Source: EsbW-18 sp964608145
Lineage (GTDB): Bacteria > Patescibacteriota > Minisyncoccia > Phycocordibacterales > EsbW-18
Direction: 5' to 3'
Assembly: GCA_964608145.1 (NCBI GenBank)
Contig: CAZSMD010000006.1
Span: 1 to 26,996, forward strand
Length of the DNA stretch: 26,996 nucleotides
Numbering within the stretch: the stretch's first letter is position 1; each line of letters starts with the position of its first letter. Position numbers and translations under genes: made by a program. The notes below the pieces were generated by a model. The model did not search any database, was not told the DNA's origin, and worked only from the letters and a program-made list of their open reading frames with translations. Of the stretch, positions 13,239-21,710 are shown piece by piece.

Positions 13239-13266
13239 ATATTTCTTGCTCTTTCATTTTACTTCA

Positions 13267-13275
13267 TGTCATACT
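13267..13275 (+). promoter_or_regulatory. Extended -10 promoter of the S41 protease gene
   Basis: TGT-CATACT is followed by 7 nt and the ATG at 13283. A start at the normal distance would fall on the start codon, so the message may be leaderless. Confidence 0.4.
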
Positions 13276-13282
13276 AATTACC

Positions 13283-14482
13283 ATGCGTATGGTACAAAAA
13301 ATCGTCCTGGTGCTCCTCCTTGTCGGAGCCATTTTTTATGGTGGTTTTTGGCTGGGCAAGGCAAGTGTCCCCGCAGCAACACAGGTTGTCGGTCTCTCAA
13401 ATATGGAAGCGGGGAAACCCGCCGACGTTGACTTCGAACCGTTTTGGAAAGTATGGAATGCAATTAATGACCGGTATGTTGCCGTCGACGGCGTCGATAC
13501 CCAGGAGAAAGTCTGGGGAGCAATCCAAGGTCTTGCCGCATCACTCGGTGATCCGTACACGGTGTTTATGCCGCCCGAGGAGTCGCAGTCATTTGAAGAA
13601 ATGATTACCGGAAGCTTCGGTGGCGTTGGCATGGAAATAGGGGAGCGGGAAGGACAAATAGTCGTCATCGCGCCCTTAAAGGGAACGCCGGCAGAAACAG
13701 CGGGCATCCGCGCAGGTGATGCGCTTGTTTCAATCAATGAAGAATCAACAGCGGCGCTGACCGTTGATGAAGCAGTGGGAAAAATTCGCGGAGAACCGGG
13801 TACGGTTGTCACGCTGGGCATCACGCGCGAAGGGTCGGACGAAATTCTTTCGATTCCGGTGACGCGCGACACAATCTCGATTCCGACGCTTGATACGGAA
13901 GTGCGCGGCAATACGTTCATCATTTCACTCTACAATTTTGATGCGCTGTCGGCTTCTGAATTTCGTAATGCCATGGGCATGTTTGAACGCTCGTCCGCCG
14001 ACCGTCTTATTCTTGATATGCGCGGCAATCCGGGAGGATTCCTTGACGCTGCAGTTTCTATCGCAAGTTATTTCATTCCGGCAGGGGAGGTAATCGTGGC
14101 GGAACACGCCGACAAAGCAGAAGAGGACGTTGTGCACCGCAGCCGCGGCTTTACGCTCAAAAAAGAGCCGAAGAAGATGGTTGTACTTGTTGATGGCGGC
14201 TCCGCTTCGGCATCGGAAATAGTCGCGGGTGCGCTTCAGGAGCACGGCAGAGCGCTGCTTGTCGGTACGCAGACGTTCGGAAAGGGGTCGGTTCAGGAAC
14301 TTATTCCGATAACACTGTCGACATCGCTGAAACTTACGGTCGCACAGTGGCTGACGCCGAACGGCGTGTCCATCTCGGAAGGCGGCTTGACCCCGGATGT
14401 TGTCGTTGACGTTACTCCTGAAGATATTGAAGCGGGGCGAGATCTCCAGCTTGAACGCGCATTACAGGAGGTAGAGAAATAG
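13283..14482 (+). CDS. C-terminal processing peptidase, S41 family
   Basis: Proteases of this family cleave exported proteins near their C-terminus. The 399-residue protein starts with one membrane anchor (IVLVLLLVGAIFYGGFWLG), followed by the N-terminal helical part, a PDZ domain at about residues 111-186 (GGVGMEIG ... AGIRAGDALVSI), and the S41 domain. The catalytic serine lies in GGSASASEI (S309) and the lysine in FGKGSVQ (K334), which is the usual 25-residue spacing. LDMRGNPGG is the substrate-binding block. The reading frame is open upstream to 13226, but MRMVQKI at 13283 directly precedes the membrane helix and fits the promoter at 13267-13275. The catalytic part should lie outside the membrane. 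Confidence 0.93.
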   Translation: MRMVQKIVLVLLLVGAIFYGGFWLGKASVPAATQVVGLSNMEAGKPADVDFEPFWKVWNAINDRYVAVDGVDTQEKVWGAIQGLAASLGDPYTVFMPPEESQSFEEMITGSFGGVGMEIGEREGQIVVIAPLKGTPAETAGIRAGDALVSINEESTAALTVDEAVGKIRGEPGTVVTLGITREGSDEILSIPVTRDTISIPTLDTEVRGNTFIISLYNFDALSASEFRNAMGMFERSSADRLILDMRGNPGGFLDAAVSIASYFIPAGEVIVAEHADKAEEDVVHRSRGFTLKKEPKKMVVLVDGGSASASEIVAGALQEHGRALLVGTQTFGKGSVQELIPITLSTSLKLTVAQWLTPNGVSISEGGLTPDVVVDVTPEDIEAGRDLQLERALQEVEK

Positions 14483-14529
14483 AAAAACCGGCCGCTTGTT
14501 GTTCCCCGAAGGGAAAAGCTGACGCCGGT
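14482..14529 (-). terminator. Terminator of the small minus-strand gene
   Basis: ACCGGC (14487-14492) pairs with GCCGGT (14524-14529). Inside, TTCCC (14502-14506) pairs with GGGAA (14511-14515), which on the minus strand closes a TTCG loop. Five T follow on the minus strand. The + strand has no T-run, so it serves the leftward gene. Confidence 0.75.
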
Positions 14530-14555
14530 ATAAACAGAACGGCACAGTACAAGTG

Positions 14556-14864
14556 TCAGACGGACGTCGCGTAGTTTTTCGATTTCTCCCATCGCTCCCT
14601 CGTGCGCTCGAATGCCTTTTCGACGATTACTCGTGCCGGCTCGTTTGAATCGTAGAGCCGGGTCTCGTCACAGAGGTCGAGGTCATCGATGTTCAGCGTG
14701 TCACGGACGAACACGTGTCCGTCGCGTTTGATGACGGTGACGCTGAACACAACGACTTCTTCTCCGTAGACACGAAAGCCCTCGATGACCCGAGAGGTAC
14801 CGTTCTCCCGCTGGATGAGCGAGAGCGTGGCAACGTCGACGGTGTCTTTGAGCACCCGTTTCAC
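14556..14864 (-). CDS. Small charged protein of unknown function
   Basis: The product of about 100 residues is not recognised. It is predicted soluble, with alternating hydrophobic and charged residues (SRVIEGFRVYGEEVVVFSVTVIKRDG) that suggest a small beta-rich domain, then a helical C-terminus FERTRERWEKSKN. The frame opens at GTG 14864. A GTG three codons later (14855) is 5 nt after GGGGGTGA, a much better Shine-Dalgarno spacing, and is the more likely start, giving 99 residues. A very strong promoter (14902-14929) and its own terminator make it a complete single-gene unit between two + strand genes. Confidence 0.6.
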   Translation of the reverse strand: MKRVLKDTVDVATLSLIQRENGTSRVIEGFRVYGEEVVVFSVTVIKRDGHVFVRDTLNIDDLDLCDETRLYDSNEPARVIVEKAFERTRERWEKSKNYATSV

Positions 14865-14901
14865 CCCCTTTCGTAGTGTGTGCCGTTTATGCCCTGGTTT
14901 T

Positions 14902-14929
14902 TTTATAGCAATAAAAATATAAAAGTCAA
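14902..14929 (-). promoter_or_regulatory. Very strong promoter of the small unknown gene
   Basis: On the minus strand TTGACT (14924-14929) is followed after 16 bp by TATAAA (14902-14907), and TGC directly before the hexamer adds an extended -10. The start site would be near 14895. This is among the best sigma-70-type matches in the window. Confidence 0.75.
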
Positions 14930-14954
14930 GTACAACAGGGGGAGAGTAAAACCG

Positions 14955-14983
14955 TTGTTTTTACGAGCAGTGTTGTGTATGCT
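14955..14983 (+). promoter_or_regulatory. Candidate rplI promoter
   Basis: TTGTTT (14955-14960) and TATGCT (14978-14983) are separated by 17 bp. The leader before the rplI ATG at 15001 would be about 12 nt, without a clear Shine-Dalgarno site. Confidence 0.45.
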
Positions 14984-15000
14984 GTGGACACACTATCTCT

Positions 15001-15453
15001 ATGCAAATCATTCTTCTCAAAGATGTTCCGAAAGTGGGGAAGCGGGCGGAAGTGGTGACCGTGTCGGAAGGATATGCGCTCAACTGTCTGATTCCAAAAG
15101 GTCTCGCACGAGCGGCGACACACTCTGCGCTTCGTGAGCTTGAGGCGCAAAAAACACGAATGGCATCTGAGCAGGCGGCAAGTGATGCGGAACTCAAAGC
15201 ATTGGTGACGGCAAGCAACGGGAAGACGCTGACGCTGCACGTGCGCGCAAATGAACAAGGACACCTCTTTGCTGCACTACATGCGTCGGACATTGCAAGC
15301 GCGCTTTACGATCAGCTCGGCATCAGTATTCCGGAGACAGCAGTGGTGCTTGCGGAACCCTTTAAAGCAGTCGGCAAACACGATATCGGTATCGAGGGCG
15401 GCGGGGCAAAGGCAAAGCTGCATCTCGTCATTGAACCGCTTCCGGAAAAATAA
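15001..15453 (+). CDS. rplI: Ribosomal protein bL9
   Basis: The 150-residue product begins MQIILLKDVPKVGKRAEVVTVSEGYALNCLIPKGLA, the conserved N-terminal domain of L9 that binds 23S rRNA. A long helix rich in Ala, Glu and Gln follows (about 40-75), then the C-terminal domain with the conserved end EGGGAKAKLHLVIEPLPEK. L9 stabilises the L1 stalk base and influences frame maintenance. Some Candidate Phyla Radiation lineages lack L9, so its presence has taxonomic use. It is not in the common rpsF-rpsR-rplI operon here. Confidence 0.96.
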   Translation: MQIILLKDVPKVGKRAEVVTVSEGYALNCLIPKGLARAATHSALRELEAQKTRMASEQAASDAELKALVTASNGKTLTLHVRANEQGHLFAALHASDIASALYDQLGISIPETAVVLAEPFKAVGKHDIGIEGGGAKAKLHLVIEPLPEK

Positions 15454-15462
15454 CGCGTATAG

Positions 15463-15490
15463 AAAAACAGCGCCCCAAGGGCGCTGTTTT
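15463..15490. terminator. Bidirectional terminator between rplI and rpmA
   Basis: CAGCGCC (15468-15474) pairs with GGCGCTG (15480-15486). TTTT follows on the + strand and TTTTT on the - strand, and the two flanking genes converge on it. Confidence 0.9.
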
Positions 15491-15492
15491 CG

Positions 15493-15768
15493 TTATGCGA
15501 TGACGCTTGCTTTCTTGCGGCGAACCATCTGTCCGTCAAACGATGTCTTGCGGATGTCAGTGAATTTTACAACGCCTTCTTTTGAAGCGTAGAGTGTGTG
15601 GTCTTTACCGACGCGGACGTTTTCTCCTGCGACGATGCGTGTGCCTCGCTGGCGCACAATAATTGCACCCGCGCGGGCTCGGCCGCCGTCAGCGATTTTA
15701 ATTCCTAGAAATTTTGGTTGTGAGTCGCGAAGGTTTTTCGCTGTTCCTCCGGCTTTCCTGTGTGCCAT
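15493..15768 (-). CDS. rpmA: Ribosomal protein bL27
   Basis: The 91-residue product starts MAHRKAGGTAKNLRDSQPKFLGIK and continues AGAIIVRQRGTRIVAGENVRVGKDHTLYA, the conserved core of L27. Its N-terminal tail reaches the peptidyl-transferase centre and contacts tRNA ends. There is no cleavable N-terminal extension as seen in Firmicutes. The usual partner rplU (L21) is not next to it. It is divergent from the Ada-like gene. Confidence 0.97.
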   Translation of the reverse strand: MAHRKAGGTAKNLRDSQPKFLGIKIADGGRARAGAIIVRQRGTRIVAGENVRVGKDHTLYASKEGVVKFTDIRKTSFDGQMVRRKKASVIA

Positions 15769-15831
15769 ATACTTTTATTTTTATTTGATGACCTCCCGTC
15801 CATACTGGGGGCGGGAAGCGCCAAACGTTGT

Positions 15832-16245
15832 ATGAGCATAGCATTCTACCGACAAAAAGGCAAGACCTGGCTTGCCCTATACGGAAACGATGTGGCCCGA
15901 TATTTCCGCGGGCCTCTTTTCGGACTTCTTGCAGGGGTCCCGCTCGGTTTTTGGATCGGGTTTTTGGTTACTCCGGGCCATGTTCCGTTTGAGGACATAA
16001 CATTACGCGAGCTTCCAGTGTGTATCACGGCGGTTCCGACGGCGGACTATGCGTCGCTCGGAGCCCCCAAAAATTCCCCTACAGGGCAAAAAGAGGGAAG
16101 CGTGGTGGCTTCAGCCAACGGAACACGGTATTACTTCCCCTGGTGTAGCGGCGTGTCACGGATACGTGAGGAAAATAAAATCTGGTTTCAAACAGAACAA
16201 GATGCACAAAATGCCGGGTATACGAAAGCAACAAGTTGTCAATGA
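15832..16245 (+). CDS. Membrane-anchored protein with Ada-like metal-binding tail
   Basis: The 137-residue protein (from ATG 15832) has a cytoplasmic basic start, one membrane helix (GPLFGLLAGVPLGFWIGFLV) and a C-terminal module with NGTRYYFPWCSGVSRI, ENKIWFQT and DAQNAGYTKATSC. This spacing (PWC ... RI.EEN...F.....A...GY....C) recalls the metal-binding domain of Ada-type proteins, where cysteines hold one zinc. Here two cysteines are clear, so zinc binding is uncertain. Similar short membrane proteins are familiar in Parcubacteria, with unknown function. An in-frame start at 15760 lies inside the rpmA start region and is less likely. Confidence 0.65.
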   Translation: MSIAFYRQKGKTWLALYGNDVARYFRGPLFGLLAGVPLGFWIGFLVTPGHVPFEDITLRELPVCITAVPTADYASLGAPKNSPTGQKEGSVVASANGTRYYFPWCSGVSRIREENKIWFQTEQDAQNAGYTKATSCQ

Positions 16246-16342
16246 CGTCCCCCTTAGGGGAGAGGGTTTCACGGTAAGGGGTTTTAGAACTGGAAGTGTC
16301 GCACAATATATCTTTTGCGACCCATATACCTTAAAATAAGGG

Positions 16343-16442
16343 NNNNNNNNNNNNNNNNNNNNNNNNNNNNNNNNNNNNNNNNNNNNNNNNNNNNNNNNNN
16401 NNNNNNNNNNNNNNNNNNNNNNNNNNNNNNNNNNNNNNNNNN
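16343..16442. other. Assembly gap of 100 N
   Basis: Exactly 100 N, a scaffold placeholder. It removes the 3' end of the membrane protein gene at 16443-16724. Before it, 16246-16342 shows only a CCCC-TTA-GGGG hairpin near 16250-16262 and no gene. Confidence 0.99.
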
Positions 16443-16724
16443 CGGCACGTTGAGCGACTCGACTCCCCCGCCGTTATTCAAATTTCCGAGACCCTGCACA
16501 AATAAATTCCACAAAAAAGTTATGACGTGATCCCAAAACCACATGACGGGATCCTTGATGTATCCCCAGACTGTTTTAAGGAAGTCCCAAAACCAGACAA
16601 GGTTGTCGTGAACGACGGGTTTGGCCAGAATTTCCTGAATATTCAAACCGAAGTATCCGAGAATGATAAGCGCAATGACGATGATAAGAATAATGTGGAG
16701 AAAACCGCGTGAAGATGTCTTCAT
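16443..16724 (-). CDS. Tryptophan-rich membrane protein, truncated by the gap
   Basis: About 94 residues are visible and the C-terminus is lost in the gap. The N-terminal membrane helix is GFLHIILIIVIALIILGYFGL. A tryptophan-rich amphipathic part follows, with LVWFWDFLKTVWGYIKDP and VMWFWDHVITFLWNLF, and then a Gly/Asn-rich stretch. The family is not recognised by name, although short proteins of this style occur in Parcubacteria. It starts 2 nt after the stop of the M23 peptidase gene, so it is last in that operon and may act at the envelope. The frame seen beyond the gap is probably unrelated. Confidence 0.6.
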
Positions 16725-16726
16725 AA

Positions 16727-18043
16727 TTATTGTGGGAGATATGACATAGGGTCTAAGTATGCTTCATATGGAGCATACGCTATTTTTGTTCCCTTACAAC
16801 CCTTGCTCCAGGTAAACGGATCGATTTTAACGGCGTCGCGGTCAAAGACGGTGAAGTGGAGATGCGGTCCCGTTGCATATCCTGAAGCGCCGGCGTAGCC
16901 GATGATTTGTCCTGCGCGCACTGTTTCCCCCGCCGAAACGCTCATCACCGAGAGGTGGGCGTACAATGTCGACAATCCGTTCTCGTGGTCAATAAGAATC
17001 CAGCGGCCGTATGAGTAACAGCCCGGAACGGCATCCATGTTGACTGCGTCGCGCACGGTGCCCGCCGCCGCGGCGAGAATCGGCGTTCCGACGGAGGCTC
17101 TGAAGTCGACGCCGCGGTGCGGGTTGGGATTTCCCGAAGCGTCGAAGCCGTAAGAACCGGCGCGTGCAAAACTCGTCAAACCATATCCCTGTGTGATGAG
17201 CGGGTCTTCAACAGGCCACACAAACACACCGCTCCCCTTTTTGGGCAGTCGGGAAGGATCGAGAAGGTACGTGAGTTGCGATTCGTAATCCTGGAGTTCC
17301 GTCTCAAATTGTTTTCGCGCCGCCTGTTTTTGCGCGAGGAGCGCCTGGTACTCCGCTTCCTTGCTCTTTGTCACCGAGAGGAGTGAATCTTTTGCTTTCT
17401 TGTTCTCATCGACAACCTGGCGCTGTCCGTCGAGTTTCTTTTTGTATGCATTCAAATTTTCATGTTCGGTCTGTTCGCTTGCGCGCTCATCAAGGAGGTC
17501 GGCCTTGAGCGTCTGGAGGGACAGCAACTCGTCGCGGACTGTTGATTGCACCTGTTCCAGCTGGTCCAACTCAACCCATAGATCGGAAAAATCCTCGTAG
17601 GCAAGCAGTGTCTCTACGAATGTCTGGTTATCGGATTCGTGGATGGTGCGGAGCGCGGTTGCGAGGACGTCGCTATTAAGGCGGATTTTTTCCTCCTTGT
17701 CTTTGATCTCCGCGCTCAACTGTTCAATAGAGTACGTTGTTTGTTCAATGCGTTTCTGCGTGAGTGTGATGTCGCTCATGAGTTTTTTTCTCGTGAGATT
17801 GAGCTCGGCAATGGCGCCTTCAAGCGTGCCGCGTTCCGCGCCGACCTTCTGCAGTTCCGCCTCGTACTTCGCGATTTCACGGTCGATGGCGTCAATCTGG
17901 TCTCGGGTCTCCTCGATTTTTTCCTCAAGGTCGTCCGCGTTCGCGGCGTGTGCCAAAAAATTTCCCGAAGCAAAAAAAGCGCACAAGGCATACACGCTTG
18001 CAAGAACAAGAAAGGCGCGAAGTGATGTGCGTGGGGTGCTCAT
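16727..18043 (-). CDS. M23 peptidase with N-terminal coiled coil (EnvC/NlpD-like)
   Basis: The 438-residue protein has a signal peptide or anchor (about 8-32), a long coiled coil from about 35 to 255, and a C-terminal LytM domain. The metal ligands are all present: H309 and D313 in HRGVDF, H363 in YAHL, and H394-L-H396 in GPHLHF. It should therefore be an active peptidoglycan endopeptidase, unlike EnvC itself, which is degenerate and activates amidases. Such proteins cut cross-links during division. It lies 3 nt after gltX and in one unit with ftsW and murG, which fits a role in septal wall remodelling. Confidence 0.92.
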   Translation of the reverse strand: MSTPRTSLRAFLVLASVYALCAFFASGNFLAHAANADDLEEKIEETRDQIDAIDREIAKYEAELQKVGAERGTLEGAIAELNLTRKKLMSDITLTQKRIEQTTYSIEQLSAEIKDKEEKIRLNSDVLATALRTIHESDNQTFVETLLAYEDFSDLWVELDQLEQVQSTVRDELLSLQTLKADLLDERASEQTEHENLNAYKKKLDGQRQVVDENKKAKDSLLSVTKSKEAEYQALLAQKQAARKQFETELQDYESQLTYLLDPSRLPKKGSGVFVWPVEDPLITQGYGLTSFARAGSYGFDASGNPNPHRGVDFRASVGTPILAAAAGTVRDAVNMDAVPGCYSYGRWILIDHENGLSTLYAHLSVMSVSAGETVRAGQIIGYAGASGYATGPHLHFTVFDRDAVKIDPFTWSKGCKGTKIAYAPYEAYLDPMSYLPQ

Positions 18044-18046
18044 GAA

Positions 18047-19381
18047 TTATGCGAGAAGTTCGAGCGCGCGCTCAAGCCGTGCGATTGTGTCCGGGATTCC
18101 GATAACTGACGCGACGGTAAAAGGATCCGGGGAGCGTTCTTTTCCGGTGAGTGCAAATCGTACAGGCCAGAGCACATTCCCCCGCCCCATCTTTTCCGCA
18201 TAGTCCCAGATAACCGCTTTTATCGTTTCCGGAGACGCCGCAAAATCGCCCGGAAGGGCCCGCAGGGCCTCGAGCACATACTGTACATGTGTTTTTGTCT
18301 CCGAAAGGTTACTGTTTTTCCAGATAAGTCCGGATGCCTCATAGGCGGGCGCTGTGAAGAAAAATCCGAGGTCCTCAAGGCAGGCGGGTATATCACCGAA
18401 CGTATCGACATGCTCGAGCACGATATCAACGATGCGTGCGAGCACTCCGCGGTCATACGATTCCGGCGCGTAGGTACTGACGGCGTTTAAGCGTTCTTCC
18501 GGCGAAAGCTTCTTGATATGTTCGCGGTTTATCCAGTTAAGTTTTTCAACGTTGAATACTGCCCCGCCCTTCTGCACTTTGCTGATGTCAAAAAGCGTGA
18601 TGAGTTCATCAAGTGAGAAAAGTTCCTGGTCGGTGCCCGGGTTCCAGCCGAGAAGCGCGACGAAGTTGATGATTGCCGAGGGCAGGTAGCCGCGCGTGCG
18701 GTAGTAGGTAAGCGACACGGTTTCTCCGTGCTTGCGCTTTGAAAGCTTTGATTTGTCTTCTGCAAGCACGAGCGGCAAATGTGCGTATATCGGGCGCGGC
18801 AGTCCGAGCGCTTCTTGAATAAGAATTTGACGCGGCGTGTTGGAGAGGTGTTCTTCACCGCGGATGACGTGCGTCATACCCATATCGCCGTCGTCAACAA
18901 CGACGGCAAAGTGATATACCGGCTCGGTCATGCTGCGTGCAATGACGAAATCGCCGAGATCGGTTGTGTCGACGGAAACAGTTCCGCGAATCATGTCTTC
19001 AAACGTCACCACGATGTTCGGATTTTTGAAGCGAATAACTTCGTCACGCTGTCCTTCTTCGGTCGGTACTTCTTTTGAAACGTACGCGTGTCCGGAAGCA
19101 ACAAGTTTTTGAAGCGCGGACTCGTAGAGCGCCGTCCGTTCTGACTGCTTTGCAAATACGTCATGGTGGAGTCCAAGCCATGCGAGATCCGCGATGAGTC
19201 CCTCTGTCCACTCTTCCCTGCTGCGTTCCTTGTCGGTGTCTTCAATGCGGAGCGCATAGGTGCCGTTGTTTTTTCGCGCAAAGAGAAAATTAAAAAGCGC
19301 ACCGCGGACGCCGCCCATGTGAAGGAAGCCGGTCGGTGACGGTGCAAAACGAACAACAGGTGCTGTGGTGCTAGGCTTCAT
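18047..19381 (-). CDS. gltX: Glutamyl-tRNA synthetase
   Basis: This class I synthetase charges tRNA-Glu and, in organisms without GlnRS, probably tRNA-Gln for later amidation. The HIGH region reads FAPSPTGFLHMGG near the start and the KMSKS loop reads KLSKRKHG. HVIRGEEHLSNTPRQILI is the conserved block between them. ATG 19381 gives 444 residues. It overlaps the murG stop by 11 nt, and an upstream in-frame ATG at 19393 would overlap by 23. Translational coupling to murG is likely. No separate promoter is seen. Confidence 0.95.
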   Translation of the reverse strand: MKPSTTAPVVRFAPSPTGFLHMGGVRGALFNFLFARKNNGTYALRIEDTDKERSREEWTEGLIADLAWLGLHHDVFAKQSERTALYESALQKLVASGHAYVSKEVPTEEGQRDEVIRFKNPNIVVTFEDMIRGTVSVDTTDLGDFVIARSMTEPVYHFAVVVDDGDMGMTHVIRGEEHLSNTPRQILIQEALGLPRPIYAHLPLVLAEDKSKLSKRKHGETVSLTYYRTRGYLPSAIINFVALLGWNPGTDQELFSLDELITLFDISKVQKGGAVFNVEKLNWINREHIKKLSPEERLNAVSTYAPESYDRGVLARIVDIVLEHVDTFGDIPACLEDLGFFFTAPAYEASGLIWKNSNLSETKTHVQYVLEALRALPGDFAASPETIKAVIWDYAEKMGRGNVLWPVRFALTGKERSPDPFTVASVIGIPDTIARLERALELLA

Positions 19382-20528
19382 GTTCAAGTGCAAGGTCTAA
19401 AATTTCCTGCGCAATGACGCGAGCGGCGTCAGATCGGGCAAAGGCCCGTGCGGCTTCGCTCATGCGCTGTTTTTCGGTGCTGCTTTCAAGGATGCGGGTC
19501 ACTTCGGAAAAAATAAGATTCGGCGTCAGGTTCGCCTGCTCAATAACGACCGCCGCACCGCTGCGCGCGTAGGAGAATGCATTTGAACGCTGGTCGCGGC
19601 TTACGTCTTCGGGAATCGGGATAATGATGGACGGTTTGCCCCAGTCCGCGATTTCAAAAATGGAGCCGGAACCTGCGCGGGAAATAACAATGTCGGCGAT
19701 GCCCGCTGCCATACGCATGGCGAGGACGTTCAGAAACGGGAACGGCCGATACCGGTCGGCGTGGGCGTTGCCCTCAAGAATGAGCCGCGCGGTTTCTTTG
19801 ACGATGTCAAAATGTTTTTCTCCGGTTTGGTGAATGACGTTGTACCGTTCAACAAGTTTCGGCAGCGCCTCAATCAGCGCCTCATTGATTGCCTGTGCGC
19901 CCTGCGAACCGCCGAGCACCAGAATTGTCGGGATGTCTTTCTCGAGCTTCAGAAATTCGTATGCTCCCGCGGGAGCGAGGGTTTCGAGCGTGTGTCGGAC
20001 AGGATTTCCGGTGAGCGCGATTTTCGGCAGTTTTTCCTTCTCTTTCTTTGAAAGTTTCTCAAACAACGCTCCTGTTTCCGGATACGAAATGGCGATACGC
20101 TTCGCGAATTTTGCGGCCCATGCGTTTGCGCGTCCCGGGACGCTGTCTGATTCGTGAATGATGACCGGAATGCGGAAAAAGCGCGCGGCGAAAAGCACCG
20201 GCACGCTTGCAAATCCTCCCTTACTGAAAACGACATCCGGAAGAACAAAATACATGCGGATTACGGCTTTAACAATTCCCCACGCAATTTTGAATATGTC
20301 AATTACATTCAGAAACGACATGTAGCGGCGCTGCTTCCCTGCCGCAATCGGAATGTATGTGATGTTGTGTTCAAAGAGGGCGTCTTTGTCATACGGCGAC
20401 GGCGCCATATACACCAAATCAGGCGGCAACAGTTTTTGTTCCTTGCTGATTGCCTGTATTTGTTCTGCAACGGCGATGAGAGGGTAAAAATGCCCTCCCG
20501 TTCCACCTCCTGCTAGTACGATGCGCAT
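19371..20528 (-). CDS. murG: UDP-GlcNAc transferase MurG
   Basis: MurG adds N-acetylglucosamine to lipid I to make lipid II on the inner membrane face. The 385-residue protein has the glycine loop GGGTGGHFYP at 7-16, the second loop LGGSQGAQAINEAL, and the donor-binding block SRAGSGSIFEIADWGKPSIIIPIP. Length is normal. It follows ftsW by 46 nt. A TATACT within TGGTATACT lies in that spacer (20569-20577 region, minus strand), so an internal promoter is possible, with a palindrome GTATACAGTATAC overlapping it. Confidence 0.95.
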   Translation of the reverse strand: MRIVLAGGGTGGHFYPLIAVAEQIQAISKEQKLLPPDLVYMAPSPYDKDALFEHNITYIPIAAGKQRRYMSFLNVIDIFKIAWGIVKAVIRMYFVLPDVVFSKGGFASVPVLFAARFFRIPVIIHESDSVPGRANAWAAKFAKRIAISYPETGALFEKLSKKEKEKLPKIALTGNPVRHTLETLAPAGAYEFLKLEKDIPTILVLGGSQGAQAINEALIEALPKLVERYNVIHQTGEKHFDIVKETARLILEGNAHADRYRPFPFLNVLAMRMAAGIADIVISRAGSGSIFEIADWGKPSIIIPIPEDVSRDQRSNAFSYARSGAAVVIEQANLTPNLIFSEVTRILESSTEKQRMSEAARAFARSDAARVIAQEILDLALEHEA

Positions 20529-20574
20529 ACGTTCAAATCGAATTAGTCGTTATGTATACAGTATACCAGATGCG

Positions 20575-21681
20575 CTATGCGACTGCGGCTTGTTTTGGGT
20601 GGCTTGAAATCCGGAGAATAATGCCTATCTCAGCAAGTGCGAGGAGCAGCGACGTGCCTCCCTGGCTCACAAAAATAAGCGGGTCGCCGGTCAGAGGAAC
20701 AATGCCAAGCATGGCGCCGATGTTGATGAATGATTGCGCCACAATGATGGTGACAAATCCGACGACAACGAGGCGCGTAAACGTATTGGGTGCTCTTGTT
20801 GCTATGCGGAAGCCGCGCGAAAGGAATGCGACAAAGAGTGCGATGAGGAAAACACTTCCGACGAACCCCCACTCTTCGGCAAAGACGGCAAAAATGGAAT
20901 CCCCGATTGGCTCCGGAAGATACGTGAATTTTTGTACGCTCTGGCCGAATCCGCGTCCGGTGAGTCCTCCGGAACCGACGGCGATGAGCGACTGCTCAAG
21001 CTGGAAACTTGACCCCTGCGGGTCACGTTCGGGGTGAATATACGTTTCGAGACGATCTTTCACGTACGGCACAAACATACCGAGCAGCACAATGCCCGCG
21101 AGAGCGCTCGCGATGAGCGCGAGCGCGTGCTTCCATGGACCGCCGGCTGCGAAAAAGATACCTCCCAGGCCGATTGCGATGATGATGAGCGAACCGTAGT
21201 CGGGCTGCAACGCCAGGAGGACGCCCGCAATAACAAGCAGTCCGAGAAGCGGGAGAACACCGAAGCGCGCCAGGTGCAGTTTTGTGCGCATCGCCGCGCA
21301 CCATGTCGCATAGAGAATGATGATTGAAAACTTGAGCAGTTCTGCGGGCTGCAGCGTGAAAAAACCAAGATCAATCCAGCGGCGTGCGCCCGCGTGTTCG
21401 AGGCTCAGAAACGGAATAAAGACGAGAAGCATCGCGACAACGCTCCCTGCAAAAAGGGCAAGCGTGTGTTTGCTCCAAAATGTCGGCTTGATGCGGAACG
21501 TAATAAGAAACGCGATGATTCCGGCTCCAAGAGAGACAAGTTGGTTAATGAAAATACCCGAGAATCGCGCGCCGTCTTTTGCGAGAAGTCCCAGTGACGC
21601 GGACGCAAAAATAACGAACCCGAATATAACGAGTCCGAGCGTGATGAAAAAAAAGGGACGGTCAGTGTTCCGGAACATCAT
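20575..21681 (-). CDS. ftsW: SEDS-family glycosyltransferase FtsW/RodA
   Basis: SEDS proteins polymerise lipid II into glycan strands together with a class B penicillin-binding protein. From ATG 21681 the protein has 368 residues and about ten membrane helices. The signatures are VGSGGLTGRGFGQS and LPEPIGDSIFAVFAEEWGF, the second corresponding to the conserved LPE..TDFIFA..EE.G block. NIGAMLGIVPLTGDPLIFVSQGGTS completes the family pattern. The frame is open upstream to 21921 but that part reads through a terminator and a promoter, so it is not ftsW. Placement beside murG and mraY suggests the division enzyme and not RodA. Confidence 0.93.
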   Translation of the reverse strand: MMFRNTDRPFFFITLGLVIFGFVIFASASLGLLAKDGARFSGIFINQLVSLGAGIIAFLITFRIKPTFWSKHTLALFAGSVVAMLLVFIPFLSLEHAGARRWIDLGFFTLQPAELLKFSIIILYATWCAAMRTKLHLARFGVLPLLGLLVIAGVLLALQPDYGSLIIIAIGLGGIFFAAGGPWKHALALIASALAGIVLLGMFVPYVKDRLETYIHPERDPQGSSFQLEQSLIAVGSGGLTGRGFGQSVQKFTYLPEPIGDSIFAVFAEEWGFVGSVFLIALFVAFLSRGFRIATRAPNTFTRLVVVGFVTIIVAQSFINIGAMLGIVPLTGDPLIFVSQGGTSLLLALAEIGIILRISSHPKQAAVA

Positions 21682-21686
21682 CGTCC

Positions 21687-21695
21687 ATTGTAGCA
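21687..21695 (-). promoter_or_regulatory. Extended -10 promoter of ftsW
   Basis: TGC-TACAAT on the minus strand is followed by 5 nt and then ATGATG. A start 6-8 nt after the hexamer falls on these start codons, so the ftsW message is probably leaderless. Confidence 0.55.
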
Positions 21696-21710
21696 AACAA
21701 AATTTTGCAA

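Noticed and set aside
16284..16342. Continuation of the tryptophan-rich membrane protein beyond the second gap
   Set aside because: The gap length is unknown, so the frame cannot be joined, and the residues after it do not resemble the protein.
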